DNA of 64,000 nucleotides from Dermabacter vaginalis (GCF_001678905.1 NZ_CP012117.1:1550001-1614000); one strand, 5' to 3'. Positions 1-9,768 are shown, counted from the stretch's first letter. The notes: generated by a model not told the origin, from the sequence alone. Numbers and translations: made by a program.

Positions 1-740
1 TTTCCGAGATCAGAAAGGAACGGTTCCGCGTCGACGACGAGCCGTGCCGGGGCCTCCCCGGCAGCTCCCGTACGGAACGCGAGCACGAGTGTTCCCTCGG
101 GGTTGAATGCCATCGCCGGGCCGTTGCCGTACGGGGCGCTCTTGTCAATGAGAGCTTTATCGACGGCCGAGGCATCAAGCTTGGCCTTGCCCGCGGCATC
201 GTGGACAGCTTTCGCAAACTCGCCCCACTTCGCGGCCTCGATAAGCGCGGCTGGGGCAAACGACTGCTTCTTTCGTGCGTCGTACCAGATCGAGCAGGGC
301 ACATCCGCCTCGTCGCCGAGGCTCCCCACAACCGCGACGCCCACGACGTCCTGAGCGGCGGCGAGAATCGTGGCCTTGATCTCGACCTTCTCGATGTCGC
401 CCCAGTGTGCCTCGCGCAGCAGACGGTTGCGGACGACCTCGGTCGCCTGGGTCAGATTGCGCGCCTTCGGAAACCGCGGAGTCGTGACGGTCTTGCCTTC
501 GGCTTCGGGGTTGAGCGTGACGTCAACCGTTTCGAGGAGCGAGGCATCTGCGCTCGTCCACTCGGCCGACGGTTCGGGACTCGTGCTCGGTGACTGCGCG
601 CCCCCCTTACCGGAGGCCCTACCGCCGTTCTTTCCATCCCCTGCATTCGAGCAGGCAGCGAGGCCGGCAACGGCACCAGCTGAAAGTCCGGCGAGAGCGG
701 TGCGGCGGCGAATAGGACGGGTTTCAAGAAGCGGCGACAC
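1..740 (-). CDS. Secreted lipoprotein, N-terminal part (gene runs off the window)
   Basis: A 246-codon open frame on the minus strand starts at GTG 740, with GGAAG a few bases upstream, and is cut by the window edge. The N-terminus reads RPIRRRTALAGLSAGAVAG followed by LAACSN, a twin-arginine-like signal ending in a lipobox, so the product is probably exported and lipidated. A Gly/Ser/Pro-rich linker follows (about residues 33-60), then a soluble domain with segments such as GPAMAFNPEGTLVLAF. That pattern resembles the N-terminal accessory domain of actinobacterial polysaccharide deacetylases, but the catalytic part would be outside the window. Function is therefore only a suggestion; exported lipoprotein is well supported. 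Confidence 0.7.
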   Translation of the reverse strand, partial: MSPLLETRPIRRRTALAGLSAGAVAGLAACSNAGDGKNGGRASGKGGAQSPSTSPEPSAEWTSADASLLETVDVTLNPEAEGKTVTTPRFPKARNLTQATEVVRNRLLREAHWGDIEKVEIKATILAAAQDVVGVAVVGSLGDEADVPCSIWYDARKKQSFAPAALIEAAKWGEFAKAVHDAAGKAKLDASAVDKALIDKSAPYGNGPAMAFNPEGTLVLAFRTGAAGEAPARLVVDAEPFLSDLG

Positions 741-943
741 GATTCTTCCTTCGTCGAAAGTATTGGAAAGCGAGCACTCGCACGAACCTGCACAGCTAAA
801 TAACATTGTCCGCACGCGCCTCGCCGCCCACGAGTGTACTCCCCTGCAATTCACGAACCTTCACGCCCACGCGCATCGCGAGCCCGGATTGATCCCGGAG
901 CCACTACTCGCTACTGCCCCCCCTACCGGACGCCCTCGTCCGG

Positions 944-1003
944 TTTCAGGGTGAACCGAGGGTGAAGAAATGAGACCAGGCAAGCCGCCATGAGGGCTGT
1001 CAT
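944..1003. repeat. Imperfect 60-bp direct repeat, left copy
   Basis: This stretch aligns without gaps, at an offset of 1,020 bases, with 1964-2023. Shared blocks include TTCAGGGTG, AGACCAGG, AAGCCGCC and CTGTCAT. The pair brackets the Abi-family pseudogene. The rest of the 485-base gap between 741 and 1225 shows no gene. Confidence 0.7.
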
Positions 1004-1225
1004 ACCGTTGTCCTGCATCTGAAATACGCACGACGGTTGGCTGACACAACGGCGAGGTGCCGAACAAGCAACCACATCGGGGGTGCACACGCACAATTCA
1101 CGACAGGGGCGGGGTTGTCACCGGAACCCCAGACGTTACGAGCAAAATGTAACCCCGGCGATATAGCCGAGGCCAGTGATCGTTCCGGGGTCTTCGTAGA
1201 TGACTATAACGTAGGGGGAGTCGCG

Positions 1226-1915
1226 ATGTCTACGGTTCCGAACGCCGTACCCAACTGCGGGGCGTGGAATGCGGATGAGATCTGTCGCTTCATTACATCG
1301 GAGCGCCTAGCATCGTATTTTACTGACACCGATGGGAGCGTCCGCCAAGCACTCCACCTATACGAGTGGGACATGAGAGCTTAAGCATCTGTCTTAGAGC
1401 TGACGTCGATGGTGGAGGTCATCGTTCGAAATTCACTTGACGCGTCACTCATCGCATGGGCCTCCACTCACCACCCAGGGGCGTCGTGGTTCGATGCGGC
1501 GCCGCTTGACGCGCATGCACAATCAGACATAGCAAAAGCGAGACGCCGGGCAACGCGGCATGGAAGACGGCCGGAGGTGCATGGCAGTGTGATCTCAGAA
1601 CTAACATTGGGATTCTGGCGCTTTCTCGTCGAGTCGCGTTACCTCACCCGCCTCTGGGTACCGGCTTCTCATACTGCGTTTCCGCACGGGGCCAAAGATC
1701 TCCGCACACGACAAGAAGAAGTCGCGCTGCGCATGAAGCAGCTCACCACCGTGCGAAACCGTGCCGCGCACCACGAGCCGATCCATCGCCGGGATCTGGG
1801 CCGGGACCTTCGGGCGGCTATAGATCTCGCATCTTGGGTTTCACCGGACGTCGGTGCTTGGGTGGCATCGACGAATTCACTACGGACACGCATCGAGGGC
1901 AAACCGCAACCTTGA
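1226..1915 (+). pseudogene. Abi-family (AbiD/F-like) abortive infection gene broken by an in-frame stop
   Basis: The frame starts at ATG 1226, with GGGGGAG five bases upstream, and is open to 1915 except for a single TAA at 1382-1384, codon 53. Both parts belong to one protein: before the stop is ERLASYF and then ALHLYEWDM; after it come VEVIVRNSLD and, near the end, RNRAAHHEPI. These are the hallmark blocks of the Abi_2 family, known for phage exclusion by abortive infection and related to HEPN RNases (R-x4-6-H). No frameshift is needed; one base change would restore a 229-aa protein, close to the usual size. It is either a recently killed gene or a sequencing error. The flanking 60-bp repeats suggest it was acquired as a cassette. 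Confidence 0.8.
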
Positions 1916-1963
1916 CCTCAAAGGCCACTCAAGTGGAGAAAGTGGAGCCCGACCTTGATGCCA

Positions 1964-2023
1964 GTTCAGGGTGGGCAAAAGGTGGACAAAATAGACCAGG
2001 AAAGCCGCCTTGAGGTCTGTCAT
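1964..2023. repeat. Imperfect 60-bp direct repeat, right copy
   Basis: Right partner of the repeat at 944-1003, same orientation, with roughly four of five positions identical by eye. It lies just after the Abi pseudogene and before the tRNA-Met terminator. Confidence 0.7.
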
Positions 2024-2055
2024 GTCGTTTTTCTCCACCCTGAGTGAGTGGGCAT

Positions 2056-2097
2056 GAAAAAGCGGCCCCCATGAGCTTGATACTCATGAGGGCCGCT
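2056..2097 (-). terminator. Rho-independent terminator after tRNA-fMet
   Basis: A 15-base inverted repeat (arms 2061-2075 and 2083-2097, one mismatch) is followed on the minus strand by a run of T. It sits six bases past the 3' end of the tRNA. Confidence 0.8.
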
Positions 2098-2101
2098 ACT
2101 C

Positions 2102-2176
<75 letters not shown>

Positions 2177-2280
2177 TCGGTGATCTCTAACTTAGTAGGC
2201 CACCCCCGCGGAGTCTAGTTTTCAGCGCCGAAACGTTTCGTAGTTCACGTTCACGCCCCGTTCACACTCCCGTTCCTTCG

Positions 2281-5200
2281 CTAATTGCCACCTCCGGCAA
2301 GCTGCGAATTAGCGGCATCTGCACGCTCGATGGCGTCCTTCAGGCGCTCTTGCGCCTCGCCGTACTTCGCCCAGTCACCCTCGGCGCGCGCCTTCTCGGC
2401 ATCGTTCCACGCCGCATCAAGATCCTTGAGCGCGGCATCGAGATCGGCCCTGGGATCGCCCGAACCGCCTTCGGGCGCCGGCGGCGCTGGAGATTCACTA
2501 GGCTTCTCGCTCGGCTTAGGTTGGGGATCACCACCGGCGTCGCCACCGGCATGAGGATCCGAGACCGCATCCTCAACGGCTTTGGCTTCGCCGGTCGTGG
2601 GAACCTCGGCGTCGCCCGCACTCGCACCCGAGTCGCCACCGAAAACAGCGTCGAGAGCCTCATCGAGCGTGTCGGCATACCCCACCTTGTCGCCAAAGCT
2701 CACGAGAACCTTGCGCAAGAGTGGATAGGACGTGCCGCCGCCCGAGCTCGAGCTCATCACATAGACAGGCTGCACGTACAGCAAACCGCCGCCAACCGGG
2801 AGCGTGAGAAGGTTGCCGTTGATGACCTTCGAATTGCCCTGGCGAAGCAGGTTAAGTTCGTTGGAGACCTGCGGGTTCGAGTTAAAGGTGTTTTGCACCT
2901 GCCTAGGCGCGCTCACGGGATTCGAACTCGGGAGCACAAGGAGCGTGAGTTTGCCGTAGTCCTTCGCGGGGTTGCCCTCTTTCGCTCCTGTTTCAGAGTT
3001 CACGGCAAGCAGGCCCGTGAGAACGTCCTGACCGGATTCCGGGATATAGCTCGAGGAAAGCGTGAACTGAGGTTCACTTTCGTCGGGCATCTGCATCGTG
3101 AGGTAGTGCGGAGCCTGAAGCGGCGCGGAGCCGCTCTCATCGTCACGCGCCTGAGTGGGGTCCGGAGTGGTTTGCCAGAAGTCCTGGCCCACGTAAAAGT
3201 CCTCAGCCTTATCGATGTGGTACTTGCCAAGAATCGAACGCTGCACCTTGAAGTAATCCGCCGGGTAGCGCAGATGGCTCATGAGTTCGCCCGAGATTTC
3301 GCTCGAGGGCTTCACGGAATTCGGGAAGGCACCCTCCCACGCTTGGAGAATCGGGTCCTCCGTGTCCCACGCATACAGCGTCACGCTGCCATCAAAGGCA
3401 TCGACGGTGGCTTTCACGGAATTGCGCACATAATTCACGCGGCGCTCGCGCAGACCCGCGGTGTCCGCACCATTGACCTTCGAATCGGTGACGACTTGGT
3501 CGAAGTTCGTCGCTTGCGCGTACGGGTAGCGGTCGCTCGTGGTGTAGGCATCGATGACCCACTTCAACTTGCCATCCACGACTGCCGGATACATCTCGGT
3601 GTCGAGGGAGAGGAACGGCGCGACGGTTTTCACTCGCTGCTGCGGATCGCGATCGTAAAGAATCTGCGACTCCTCGTTCACGTAGCTCGAGATCAGAATG
3701 TTGAACTCGCGGAATTTAATCGCGAACAGCATGCGATTGAAGAAGTTGCCGACGCTCGGGCCACCGTTGCCCGTGTAGGTGTTGGACACCTGACGGCCCT
3801 GATCGTCGCCGTCCGTTCCGGACTGGTAGTCGAACTCTTGCGGGTCAGCGCCCTCTGGGGCACCCACGATCGAGTAGCTCGGCGAGTGGCGCCCGAAGTA
3901 CACGCGCTCCTGGAACTCACCGAGCTTGCCCGAGCCCGGCACGCCGGACTGGAAGAAGGCTGGCTCACCATCAGGACGGCGCTGGTTCCCGTAGGCAGCA
4001 GCTACGCCGAAGCCGTGTGTGTACACAACGTGCTGGTTGACCCACGACTGCGAGGAGAGCTCGAGCTTATCGGGCCGAAGCTCGCGCACGCCGATCACGG
4101 TGTCTTGCTTTTGCCCATCGATGTCGTAACGATCCACGCTCAAGGTGTTTTCAAAACCCCAGTAGCGGCGGTTCGCTTCGCGCTGACCGAAGGTCGGCGA
4201 GACCACCGCGGGATCGAGAAGGCGGATCTGCGCCGTAGTTGCGGCGTCCTCACGCAACTGCCCCGAGGTTGCTGCGGACTTCGCACGGTACGAGATTTCA
4301 TTGACTTCTTCGAGGCCGTATGCAGCGCGGGTGGCCGCCATGTTCTCTTCAATGAATGGCTTTTCGAGGTTACGTTCGTTCGGCTCCACCTGGAAGGTCT
4401 GAATGAGGTAGGGGTACACCATTCCAACAGCGACCGTGGAGAGCACAATAAGCCCCGCCGCGGCGGCCGGCAGCTTCCAATTACCCTTGAGGATCCACGC
4501 AAGCAACACCAGCGCAACGATGATCGCGGAGATCGCGAGGATGGTCTTACCGGGGATGAGCGCGTGCACGTCGGTGTAGGCCGCGCCATCGAATTTTTCG
4601 TGCGAGGCGGTGAGGGTCGCGTAGCGTTCAAACCAGTGTTGCGCCGCGAGCACGAGCATGTAGGCCATCGCGATGACACCCACGTGAGTGCGCGCCGCAC
4701 GAGTGAGGTTGAGCCCTTTCCTCTGATCCCACTCAATACCGCCATAAATGAAGTGGCCGAGTACCGCCGCGAACGCGCTCGCAAGGATCACGAAATTCAC
4801 GAGCCCGAGCGCCGTTTCAATAACCGGAAGAGTGAACACGTAGAACGCGATGTCGTTGTGGAACACCGGATCGGTTTTGCCGAACGGCTCCTGGTTGAGC
4901 ATGAGGAGGACCTCTTGCCACTGGCGCGAAAGCGTGAGGCCTCCAAAAATGCCAAGAACAACGGGCGCGGCGATCGTGATCACTTTTCGCAACGGTTCAA
5001 CAGCATCGCGAAAACCCGCGATCGCGATGTCTTCGCGCGTAAGGGGCATGACCTGCGGTCGATATTTGTGACTCGCCCACAGGCATACGAAAATCGGCAC
5101 GGCTACAGCCACGAGCCCTACAAGGAACAAGAGCCCCTGCGTGACCCATTTCTTTACGAGAAAGTCATTAAAGCCCAGCTGATCGAACCACATATAGCTC

Positions 5201-5361
5201 GTTGCCACCTCGGCAAACCACGCAAACACCACGATGATCGCCACGATCACGATGATCGTGATCGTGAGAGGCGAAACCTTCTTCGCGCCCTTCTCATTCG
5301 TGGGCCCCGCGGGCTTGGGACTCGGCTGGGCAGCACCGGGGAAAGGATTCGTGAAACTCAA
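2281..5361 (-). CDS. UPF0182 family large membrane protein
   Basis: 1,026 aa. The N-terminal third (about residues 25-320) carries roughly seven hydrophobic segments, followed by a long extracytoplasmic region with conserved blocks such as YVNEESQILYDRDP and RMLFAIKFREFN, typical of the UPF0182 (COG1615) family of actinobacteria and cyanobacteria, whose function is unknown. The tail after residue about 930 is a Gly/Pro/Glu-rich linker and a charged helix (DLDAALKDLDAAWNDAEKA). The frame extends upstream to 5433, but TTG 5361 is preferred: it is preceded by GAGG at good spacing and gives the family-like start SFTNPFPG. It is divergent from the PPA1309-type gene, a neighbourhood conserved in actinobacteria. 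Confidence 0.9.
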   Translation of the reverse strand: MSFTNPFPGAAQPSPKPAGPTNEKGAKKVSPLTITIIVIVAIIVVFAWFAEVATSYMWFDQLGFNDFLVKKWVTQGLLFLVGLVAVAVPIFVCLWASHKYRPQVMPLTREDIAIAGFRDAVEPLRKVITIAAPVVLGIFGGLTLSRQWQEVLLMLNQEPFGKTDPVFHNDIAFYVFTLPVIETALGLVNFVILASAFAAVLGHFIYGGIEWDQRKGLNLTRAARTHVGVIAMAYMLVLAAQHWFERYATLTASHEKFDGAAYTDVHALIPGKTILAISAIIVALVLLAWILKGNWKLPAAAAGLIVLSTVAVGMVYPYLIQTFQVEPNERNLEKPFIEENMAATRAAYGLEEVNEISYRAKSAATSGQLREDAATTAQIRLLDPAVVSPTFGQREANRRYWGFENTLSVDRYDIDGQKQDTVIGVRELRPDKLELSSQSWVNQHVVYTHGFGVAAAYGNQRRPDGEPAFFQSGVPGSGKLGEFQERVYFGRHSPSYSIVGAPEGADPQEFDYQSGTDGDDQGRQVSNTYTGNGGPSVGNFFNRMLFAIKFREFNILISSYVNEESQILYDRDPQQRVKTVAPFLSLDTEMYPAVVDGKLKWVIDAYTTSDRYPYAQATNFDQVVTDSKVNGADTAGLRERRVNYVRNSVKATVDAFDGSVTLYAWDTEDPILQAWEGAFPNSVKPSSEISGELMSHLRYPADYFKVQRSILGKYHIDKAEDFYVGQDFWQTTPDPTQARDDESGSAPLQAPHYLTMQMPDESEPQFTLSSSYIPESGQDVLTGLLAVNSETGAKEGNPAKDYGKLTLLVLPSSNPVSAPRQVQNTFNSNPQVSNELNLLRQGNSKVINGNLLTLPVGGGLLYVQPVYVMSSSSGGGTSYPLLRKVLVSFGDKVGYADTLDEALDAVFGGDSGASAGDAEVPTTGEAKAVEDAVSDPHAGGDAGGDPQPKPSEKPSESPAPPAPEGGSGDPRADLDAALKDLDAAWNDAEKARAEGDWAKYGEAQERLKDAIERADAANSQLAGGGN

Positions 5362-5459
5362 CGGCGACCTCGACTCACATCGTGGGGAACTATCGTGGGA
5401 TGAGTACTCACCCCATCTTGAGGCAAGTGTCACTATTGTCCCAGTAAGGAGCCGGCGCC

Positions 5460-6002
5460 GTGCATTCAGAAACGCGAGACCTCAACCTCAGCGAAACCGA
5501 AGGGGCGCTCGCCGCCGCGGTCCTCGAACTCGTGCGTCACACGCGTGAGAACGACTCCCCTGCCCCCGAGCACATTGCGCGCTTCGCCCTGTTCACGACC
5601 GAGGCTCTTCTCGACGAGCGCCCGGAGCTCTCGAGCCTCCTCCCCAAGGAAACGCTCGACCGCGCGAGCGGCGACCCGCATCATCTCACGAGCATCGAGA
5701 CCGGCACCCAGCACGCCGACGTCGCCGATGAGCTCCGCAATGCCCTGTGGCCCGAAGGCTGCGCAGGCGGCTACGTTCAGGCCCGTATCCGCGGCGCGAT
5801 CGATGGCTCCCCCGGCACGGCACCCGCACCCGTTTTCGTTGCTGCCGGCGCCCTCACCACGGGCGAGACCTTCAGCGCCGTCGCTCGGGAGGGCGAGGAA
5901 CTTCGCGTAGGCCGCGACCTCATCCCCGAGCTCGTCGCTACCCTCTGTGCGAGTCTCGGCATCGACTCACCTGGTGCGAGCGCCGATACGAAAATCGAGT
6001 AA
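5460..6002 (+). CDS. PPA1309 family protein
   Basis: 180 aa, start GTG 5460 with AAGGAG nine bases upstream. The sequence has the features of the small PPA1309-type family that sits beside UPF0182 genes in many actinobacteria: an N-terminal helix-rich part (ALAAAVLELVRHTREN), then the block ELRNALWPEGCAGGYV and a beta-rich C-terminus. No signal or membrane segment is visible, so it should be cytoplasmic. Its role is not known. Its 99-base divergent spacing from the UPF0182 gene suggests a shared control region. Confidence 0.8.
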   Translation: MHSETRDLNLSETEGALAAAVLELVRHTRENDSPAPEHIARFALFTTEALLDERPELSSLLPKETLDRASGDPHHLTSIETGTQHADVADELRNALWPEGCAGGYVQARIRGAIDGSPGTAPAPVFVAAGALTTGETFSAVAREGEELRVGRDLIPELVATLCASLGIDSPGASADTKIE

Positions 6003-6077
6003 ACGTGTGAAGCAGACAAGCGTCGGACCCCGCACGCCCGCATGGCGCACGTGCGGAAGCCGACGCCCCCACCGCGT

Positions 6078-6629
6078 TCAGGCGTAGCTGGGTTCTGCCA
6101 CCTCGGTGAGCTCCTCGAGATCGCTCTCGCCCAACTCCCCCTTGACGCCTGCGTGGTTCTCGAGTTGAGCGTGCGCAGCTTCATTCGACCCACTCTCAGC
6201 AGCCTCACCCTCGACATCGGGAGACGTGGTGCGCACCTCACCGGTGTTTTCATCCACCCACGATGGCGCGCTCTTGGCGTACTGGGCGGTTCCGTAGGTG
6301 AGATCGATGGCGACGTGATCGGCATGCAAAAGAAGCTCCGTGCGAGTGTTGCCGTCGCGGTCCTCCCACGTCTGCGTCACGAGGCGGCCCGTGCACAAAA
6401 GCGGCTGGCCGCGCTTCACGGACAGCACAACGTTGTTCGCAAGCGATTCACGGCGCACCTGCACACGCACGTACTCGGGCTTGCGTTCTTTCCATTCCTT
6501 CGCCTGCACGTCGTAGTACCGATCATTCACGGCAACGGTCACCGACGTGCGGCAGCCGCCACCATCAAACTTGAAGATCGTGGCATCCGCGGTCGCGTTG
6601 CCCTGGATCGTTGTCATGATTGCGTTCAT
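6078..6629 (-). CDS. ssb: Single-stranded DNA-binding protein (chromosomal copy)
   Basis: 183 aa with an N-terminal OB-fold (about residues 5-110) typical of SSB: GNATADATIFKF, RTSVTVAVNDRYYD, and the strand VSVKRGQPLLCTGRL-like region followed by TRTELLLHADHVAIDL. The C-terminal half is an acidic disordered tail (EGEAAESGSNEAAHA, ESDLEELTEVAEP). It lacks the canonical DDDIPF tip of the housekeeping SSB and ends PSYA, so it may be an accessory paralogue. The gene stands alone on the minus strand between the PPA1309-type gene and tRNA-Arg. A second SSB is encoded in the conjugative element at 41971. Confidence 0.85.
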   Translation of the reverse strand: MNAIMTTIQGNATADATIFKFDGGGCRTSVTVAVNDRYYDVQAKEWKERKPEYVRVQVRRESLANNVVLSVKRGQPLLCTGRLVTQTWEDRDGNTRTELLLHADHVAIDLTYGTAQYAKSAPSWVDENTGEVRTTSPDVEGEAAESGSNEAAHAQLENHAGVKGELGESDLEELTEVAEPSYA

Positions 6630-6814
6630 TGAAGTTCCCCCCTTGGGATCGTTCGCCGCCCGCTGCGGCGCTCATCCACGAGCATGCCCCTCGCTCACGC
6701 CCTCGAAAAGAGCCCCATCGATCCGTGTGGAGAGGGCGGCACTGTGGAGGGAGAGTCACCGCGCATTCGGCCCCACTGCCCACTCCCGGTACACTGGATC
6801 CGCCCATGTGGCAT

Positions 6815-6887
<73 letters not shown>

Positions 6888-6891
6888 CGAA

Positions 6892-6923
6892 AAAGCGCCA
6901 GTGCTTCTCGCACTGGCGCTTTC
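6892..6923 (+). terminator. Stem-loop terminator behind tRNA-Arg
   Basis: Perfect arms AGCGCCAGTGC and GCACTGGCGCT around a short loop, with A-rich and T-rich flanks on both sides, so it could also serve the converging M48 peptidase gene. Confidence 0.85.
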
Positions 6924-6944
6924 GCTTATTCGCCCGGGTGAAGG

Positions 6945-8180
6945 TTAGTGAGCTCCCGGCTTGCGGGATACGAGAGGGTTCGCCGCTTCGGCCGACGGTT
7001 GGCGCACCTGTAGCGGACGCATCTGCTGCGGCTCGGGGTAGGACTGACCGAAGGGGAAGCGACCAAACTGTTCCTCCCCGATCACATGCCCCTCGGCCCG
7101 GGCCCGGTCAAGGAGTGCGAGCGCCTCCTCGGGGGTCGGGTACTTGCCGCTGAAGGTGGAGCCGGCGGGAAGGTAGGGCTCGAAGATTCGATTCTTGGGA
7201 CGCAGCCACATTCGCCCGGGCTTGGAGCGGTCCCGCAGTGCGTGGGCGCGCCACGTGATGACCGGGTGAGTCACCGAAAGGTTGACGAGGTGGATCCACA
7301 GGCCCTTTTCGGTTGCGGCGCGATCGGCGAGCTCATGCACGTTGACGTGCGCGTTGAGGTACTTTCCTCCCGAGAGAAGGGCCATCGTTCCGGGAGCCCC
7401 CGCGGGCACGTGGGCGTAGCCGTAATTGTCGGCCGTGTACTCCTGGGCACGAGACAGGGCGTTGCCGAGGATCGGAATGCGCATCATGAAGTTCGAAAAC
7501 AGCAGGCGGAAATACGAGGTGTGGCCGGCGGCGTGGTGGCCAACCTCGTGCGCGATCACAAAGCGAAGAGCCTCGGGGTCGCGGACTTTGCCGCCCACTT
7601 CGAAGAGGTCGGAATAGACACACACGAAGCGCCGATAACCGTGGCCGGCGGCAAAGGCATTGATCATGCCGTTGCCGGAGAGGACGTAGGCGTCGGGTAC
7701 GCGACGCATTCCGAACTGTTCGGCAGCTTCGGCGACCATCCGGTATCCCTCGGGGAACTGCGTGGGGCTCATGCGCACGCCGGAGACTCGAAGCTGCGCA
7801 TACATGAGCGCGCGGGCGATCCATAGCACCCATGGGATCAACATGAAGGCAACGAACAGCTGGATCCCGATGGAGATGGGGCTATAGGGGTTCGAGAGTC
7901 CACCGTCTGCCGAGCCCTCTTCGAGGGCGGGCTGGATGCTCGACCACTTTCCCGTCGCCGCCATGTAAATGATGAACACGACAGCACCGACCCACGCGAC
8001 GAAGAGAAGGCACGTGATGAGAACTCCCACGGCAAACAGCGGGATGTCCCACGGATGCCGAAGGGAAAGATCCCCCAGCAGCCCGTGGCGCGTGGAGCCG
8101 TTAAAAAGGCCCGGCTTCCCTGCCGGTTTCGTGTGCTCGCTTTCGAAGGTGGGCGGGTCTTGAGATTCGATTTCGGTCAT
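6945..8180 (-). CDS. M48 family membrane zinc metallopeptidase (HtpX-like)
   Basis: 411 aa. Two N-terminal membrane segments (about residues 45-80 and 105-135) precede a peptidase domain with HEVGHH (zinc ligands and catalytic Glu) and a downstream EYTADNYG supplying the third ligand, the pattern of M48 peptidases such as HtpX and Ste24. GNGMINAFAAGHG matches the substrate-groove strand. Members sit in the membrane with the active site facing the cytosol and help clear damaged membrane proteins; the substrate here is not visible. The C-terminus is a charged Pro/Gln-rich tail. The gene is monocistronic and starts at ATG 8180 with GGAG upstream. Confidence 0.9.
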   Translation of the reverse strand: MTEIESQDPPTFESEHTKPAGKPGLFNGSTRHGLLGDLSLRHPWDIPLFAVGVLITCLLFVAWVGAVVFIIYMAATGKWSSIQPALEEGSADGGLSNPYSPISIGIQLFVAFMLIPWVLWIARALMYAQLRVSGVRMSPTQFPEGYRMVAEAAEQFGMRRVPDAYVLSGNGMINAFAAGHGYRRFVCVYSDLFEVGGKVRDPEALRFVIAHEVGHHAAGHTSYFRLLFSNFMMRIPILGNALSRAQEYTADNYGYAHVPAGAPGTMALLSGGKYLNAHVNVHELADRAATEKGLWIHLVNLSVTHPVITWRAHALRDRSKPGRMWLRPKNRIFEPYLPAGSTFSGKYPTPEEALALLDRARAEGHVIGEEQFGRFPFGQSYPEPQQMRPLQVRQPSAEAANPLVSRKPGAH

Positions 8181-8309
8181 GACTCCACCGTAACAACAGC
8201 GACCTTCCGATCCCTACCGCACCACCAACGCGAGAAGAGTGGCGGCGGAAGAATGATTGTGGCGTGTTGGTGCCTGCTGCCGATGGGGCATAGCGCGCGA
8301 AAGCACAAA

Positions 8310-8339
8310 GGTGGGGCGCCGCCGTCGCGACGCCCCACC
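8310..8339 (-). terminator. Terminator of the superoxide dismutase gene
   Basis: Arms GGTGGGGCG and CGCCCCACC with a short T run on the minus strand, 17 bases past the stop of the dismutase gene. Confidence 0.75.
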
Positions 8340-8355
8340 CACACAATTGAGATGC

Positions 8356-8985
8356 TCAGGCCACCGGGGTGATGAGGCCCTTCGTCTGGGAGGTCGCGCG
8401 CGAGAAGCGCTCAGCGACATCGGCCCAGTCGACGATGTTCCAGAATGCCTTCACGTAGTCAGCCTTGGCGTTCTGGTAGTCGAGGTAGAAAGCGTGCTCC
8501 CACATGTCGAGGAGGAGCAGCGGCACGGTTGCCGCTGCAAGGTTGCCCTGGTGGTCGTAGAACTGCTCGATGATGAGCTTCTCGCCGAGCGAATCCCATG
8601 CGAGGATCGCCCAGCCGGAGCCCTGAATGCCGAGCGCGGCAGCGGTGAACTGGGCGCGCAGGCCATCAAACGAACCGAAGAACTCTTCGACTGCCTGAGC
8701 GAGCTCACCCTCGGGCTTGTCGCCGCCTTCGGGCGAAAGGTTCTCCCAGAAGATCGTGTGGTTCACGTGGCCGGCGAGGTTGAACGCGAGGTTCTTCTGA
8801 AGCTGGTTGATCGTGCCGAAGTCGTTCTTGTCGCGAGCTTCCGCGAGCTGTTCGAGCGCCTGGTTCGCGCCGTTGACGTACGTCTGGTGGTGCTTATCGT
8901 GATGCAGCTCCATGATGCGGCCCGAGATCGAGGGCTCGAGAGCGGCGTAGTCGTATCCGAGATCGGGAAGAGTGTATTCAGCCAT
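8356..8985 (-). CDS. sodA: Superoxide dismutase, Fe/Mn type
   Basis: 209 aa cytosolic enzyme that converts superoxide to hydrogen peroxide and oxygen. Metal ligands are recognisable: His in MELHHDKHH, His in [14 protein letters not shown], and Asp and His in [25 protein letters not shown] is the conserved Gln/Trp block; the position of that Gln and the GGDKPEG segment suit the manganese form, though metal preference cannot be proved by eye. ATG 8985 is chosen because AAAGGTGG lies just before it; the upstream extension to 9033 is not protein-like. The gene is single and divergent from orn. Confidence 0.97.
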   Translation of the reverse strand: MAEYTLPDLGYDYAALEPSISGRIMELHHDKHHQTYVNGANQALEQLAEARDKNDFGTINQLQKNLAFNLAGHVNHTIFWENLSPEGGDKPEGELAQAVEEFFGSFDGLRAQFTAAALGIQGSGWAILAWDSLGEKLIIEQFYDHQGNLAAATVPLLLLDMWEHAFYLDYQNAKADYVKAFWNIVDWADVAERFSRATSQTKGLITPVA

Positions 8986-9102
8986 GGTGGCCACCTTTCT
9001 TCGACGCTGACGTGCGGGGCATGCGCAAAGCACATACGCACAGGTGAAACCCTATCGAGTCCCATTGGGTGTTCAGTGTGAACTCGGGTTTACGATAGAG
9101 GC

Positions 9103-9729
9103 GTGAGTTCTACAACGACGAAACCAGGTAACGACCGCATCATCTGGGTGGACTGCGAGATGACCGGCCTCGACAAGGCGAATGATGCCTTGATCGAGGT
9201 GGCGGTTCTCGTCACGGACGGGGATTTAGAAGTCCTCGGGGACGGCGTCGATGTCGTCATCAAACCCCCGGCAGGCGCGCTCGAGTCGATGGATGATTTC
9301 GTGCGGAACATGCACACGACTTCGGGTCTGCTCGAGGAGCTCGACGGTGGCATCACCCTCGTCGAAGCCGAAGAGGCGTGCCTCGCCTATGTCAAGGAGC
9401 ATTGCCCCGAGCCCGGCAAGGCGCCTCTCGCGGGCAATTCGGTGGGCACCGACCGTGCTTTCATCGACCGCGACCTCCCGGAGTTTGCCCAGTTCATGAG
9501 CTACCGCACGATCGATGTCTCAAGCCTCAAGGAACTCGCCAAGCGCTGGTTCCCGCGCGTGTTCTTCAATACGCCGGAGAAACACGGCGGCCACCGCGCA
9601 CTCGCCGATATTCGCGAGTCGATTCAGGAGCTCAAGTACTACCGCGAAGTTCTCTTCGTGAAGGAGCCCGGCCCCACGAGCGATGAGGCCCGAGCAGCCT
9701 CGAAGAAGTTCGAAATCACGCCTCAGTAG
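9103..9729 (+). CDS. orn: Oligoribonuclease
   Basis: 208 aa 3'-5' exoribonuclease of the DEDDh family that degrades 2-5 nt RNA to mononucleotides, the last step of mRNA decay. Motifs are complete: DCEMTGLD (Exo I with D and E), NSVGTDRAFI (Exo II), and HRALADI with the catalytic His and Asp (Exo III). Start GTG 9103; the first residues (SSTTTKPGND) are a little longer than usual. A 39-base gap separates it from the epimerase-family gene, so the two may be co-transcribed. Confidence 0.96.
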   Translation: MSSTTTKPGNDRIIWVDCEMTGLDKANDALIEVAVLVTDGDLEVLGDGVDVVIKPPAGALESMDDFVRNMHTTSGLLEELDGGITLVEAEEACLAYVKEHCPEPGKAPLAGNSVGTDRAFIDRDLPEFAQFMSYRTIDVSSLKELAKRWFPRVFFNTPEKHGGHRALADIRESIQELKYYREVLFVKEPGPTSDEARAASKKFEITPQ

Positions 9730-9768
9730 ACTCTTCCCGCACTCTCACACCACACAGGAGTTTTGACA

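Noticed and set aside
2350-5403. 1,017-codon open frame on the plus strand
   Set aside because: Exactly antisense to the UPF0182 gene, very rich in Arg/His and without family motifs; a product of high GC content in the real gene.
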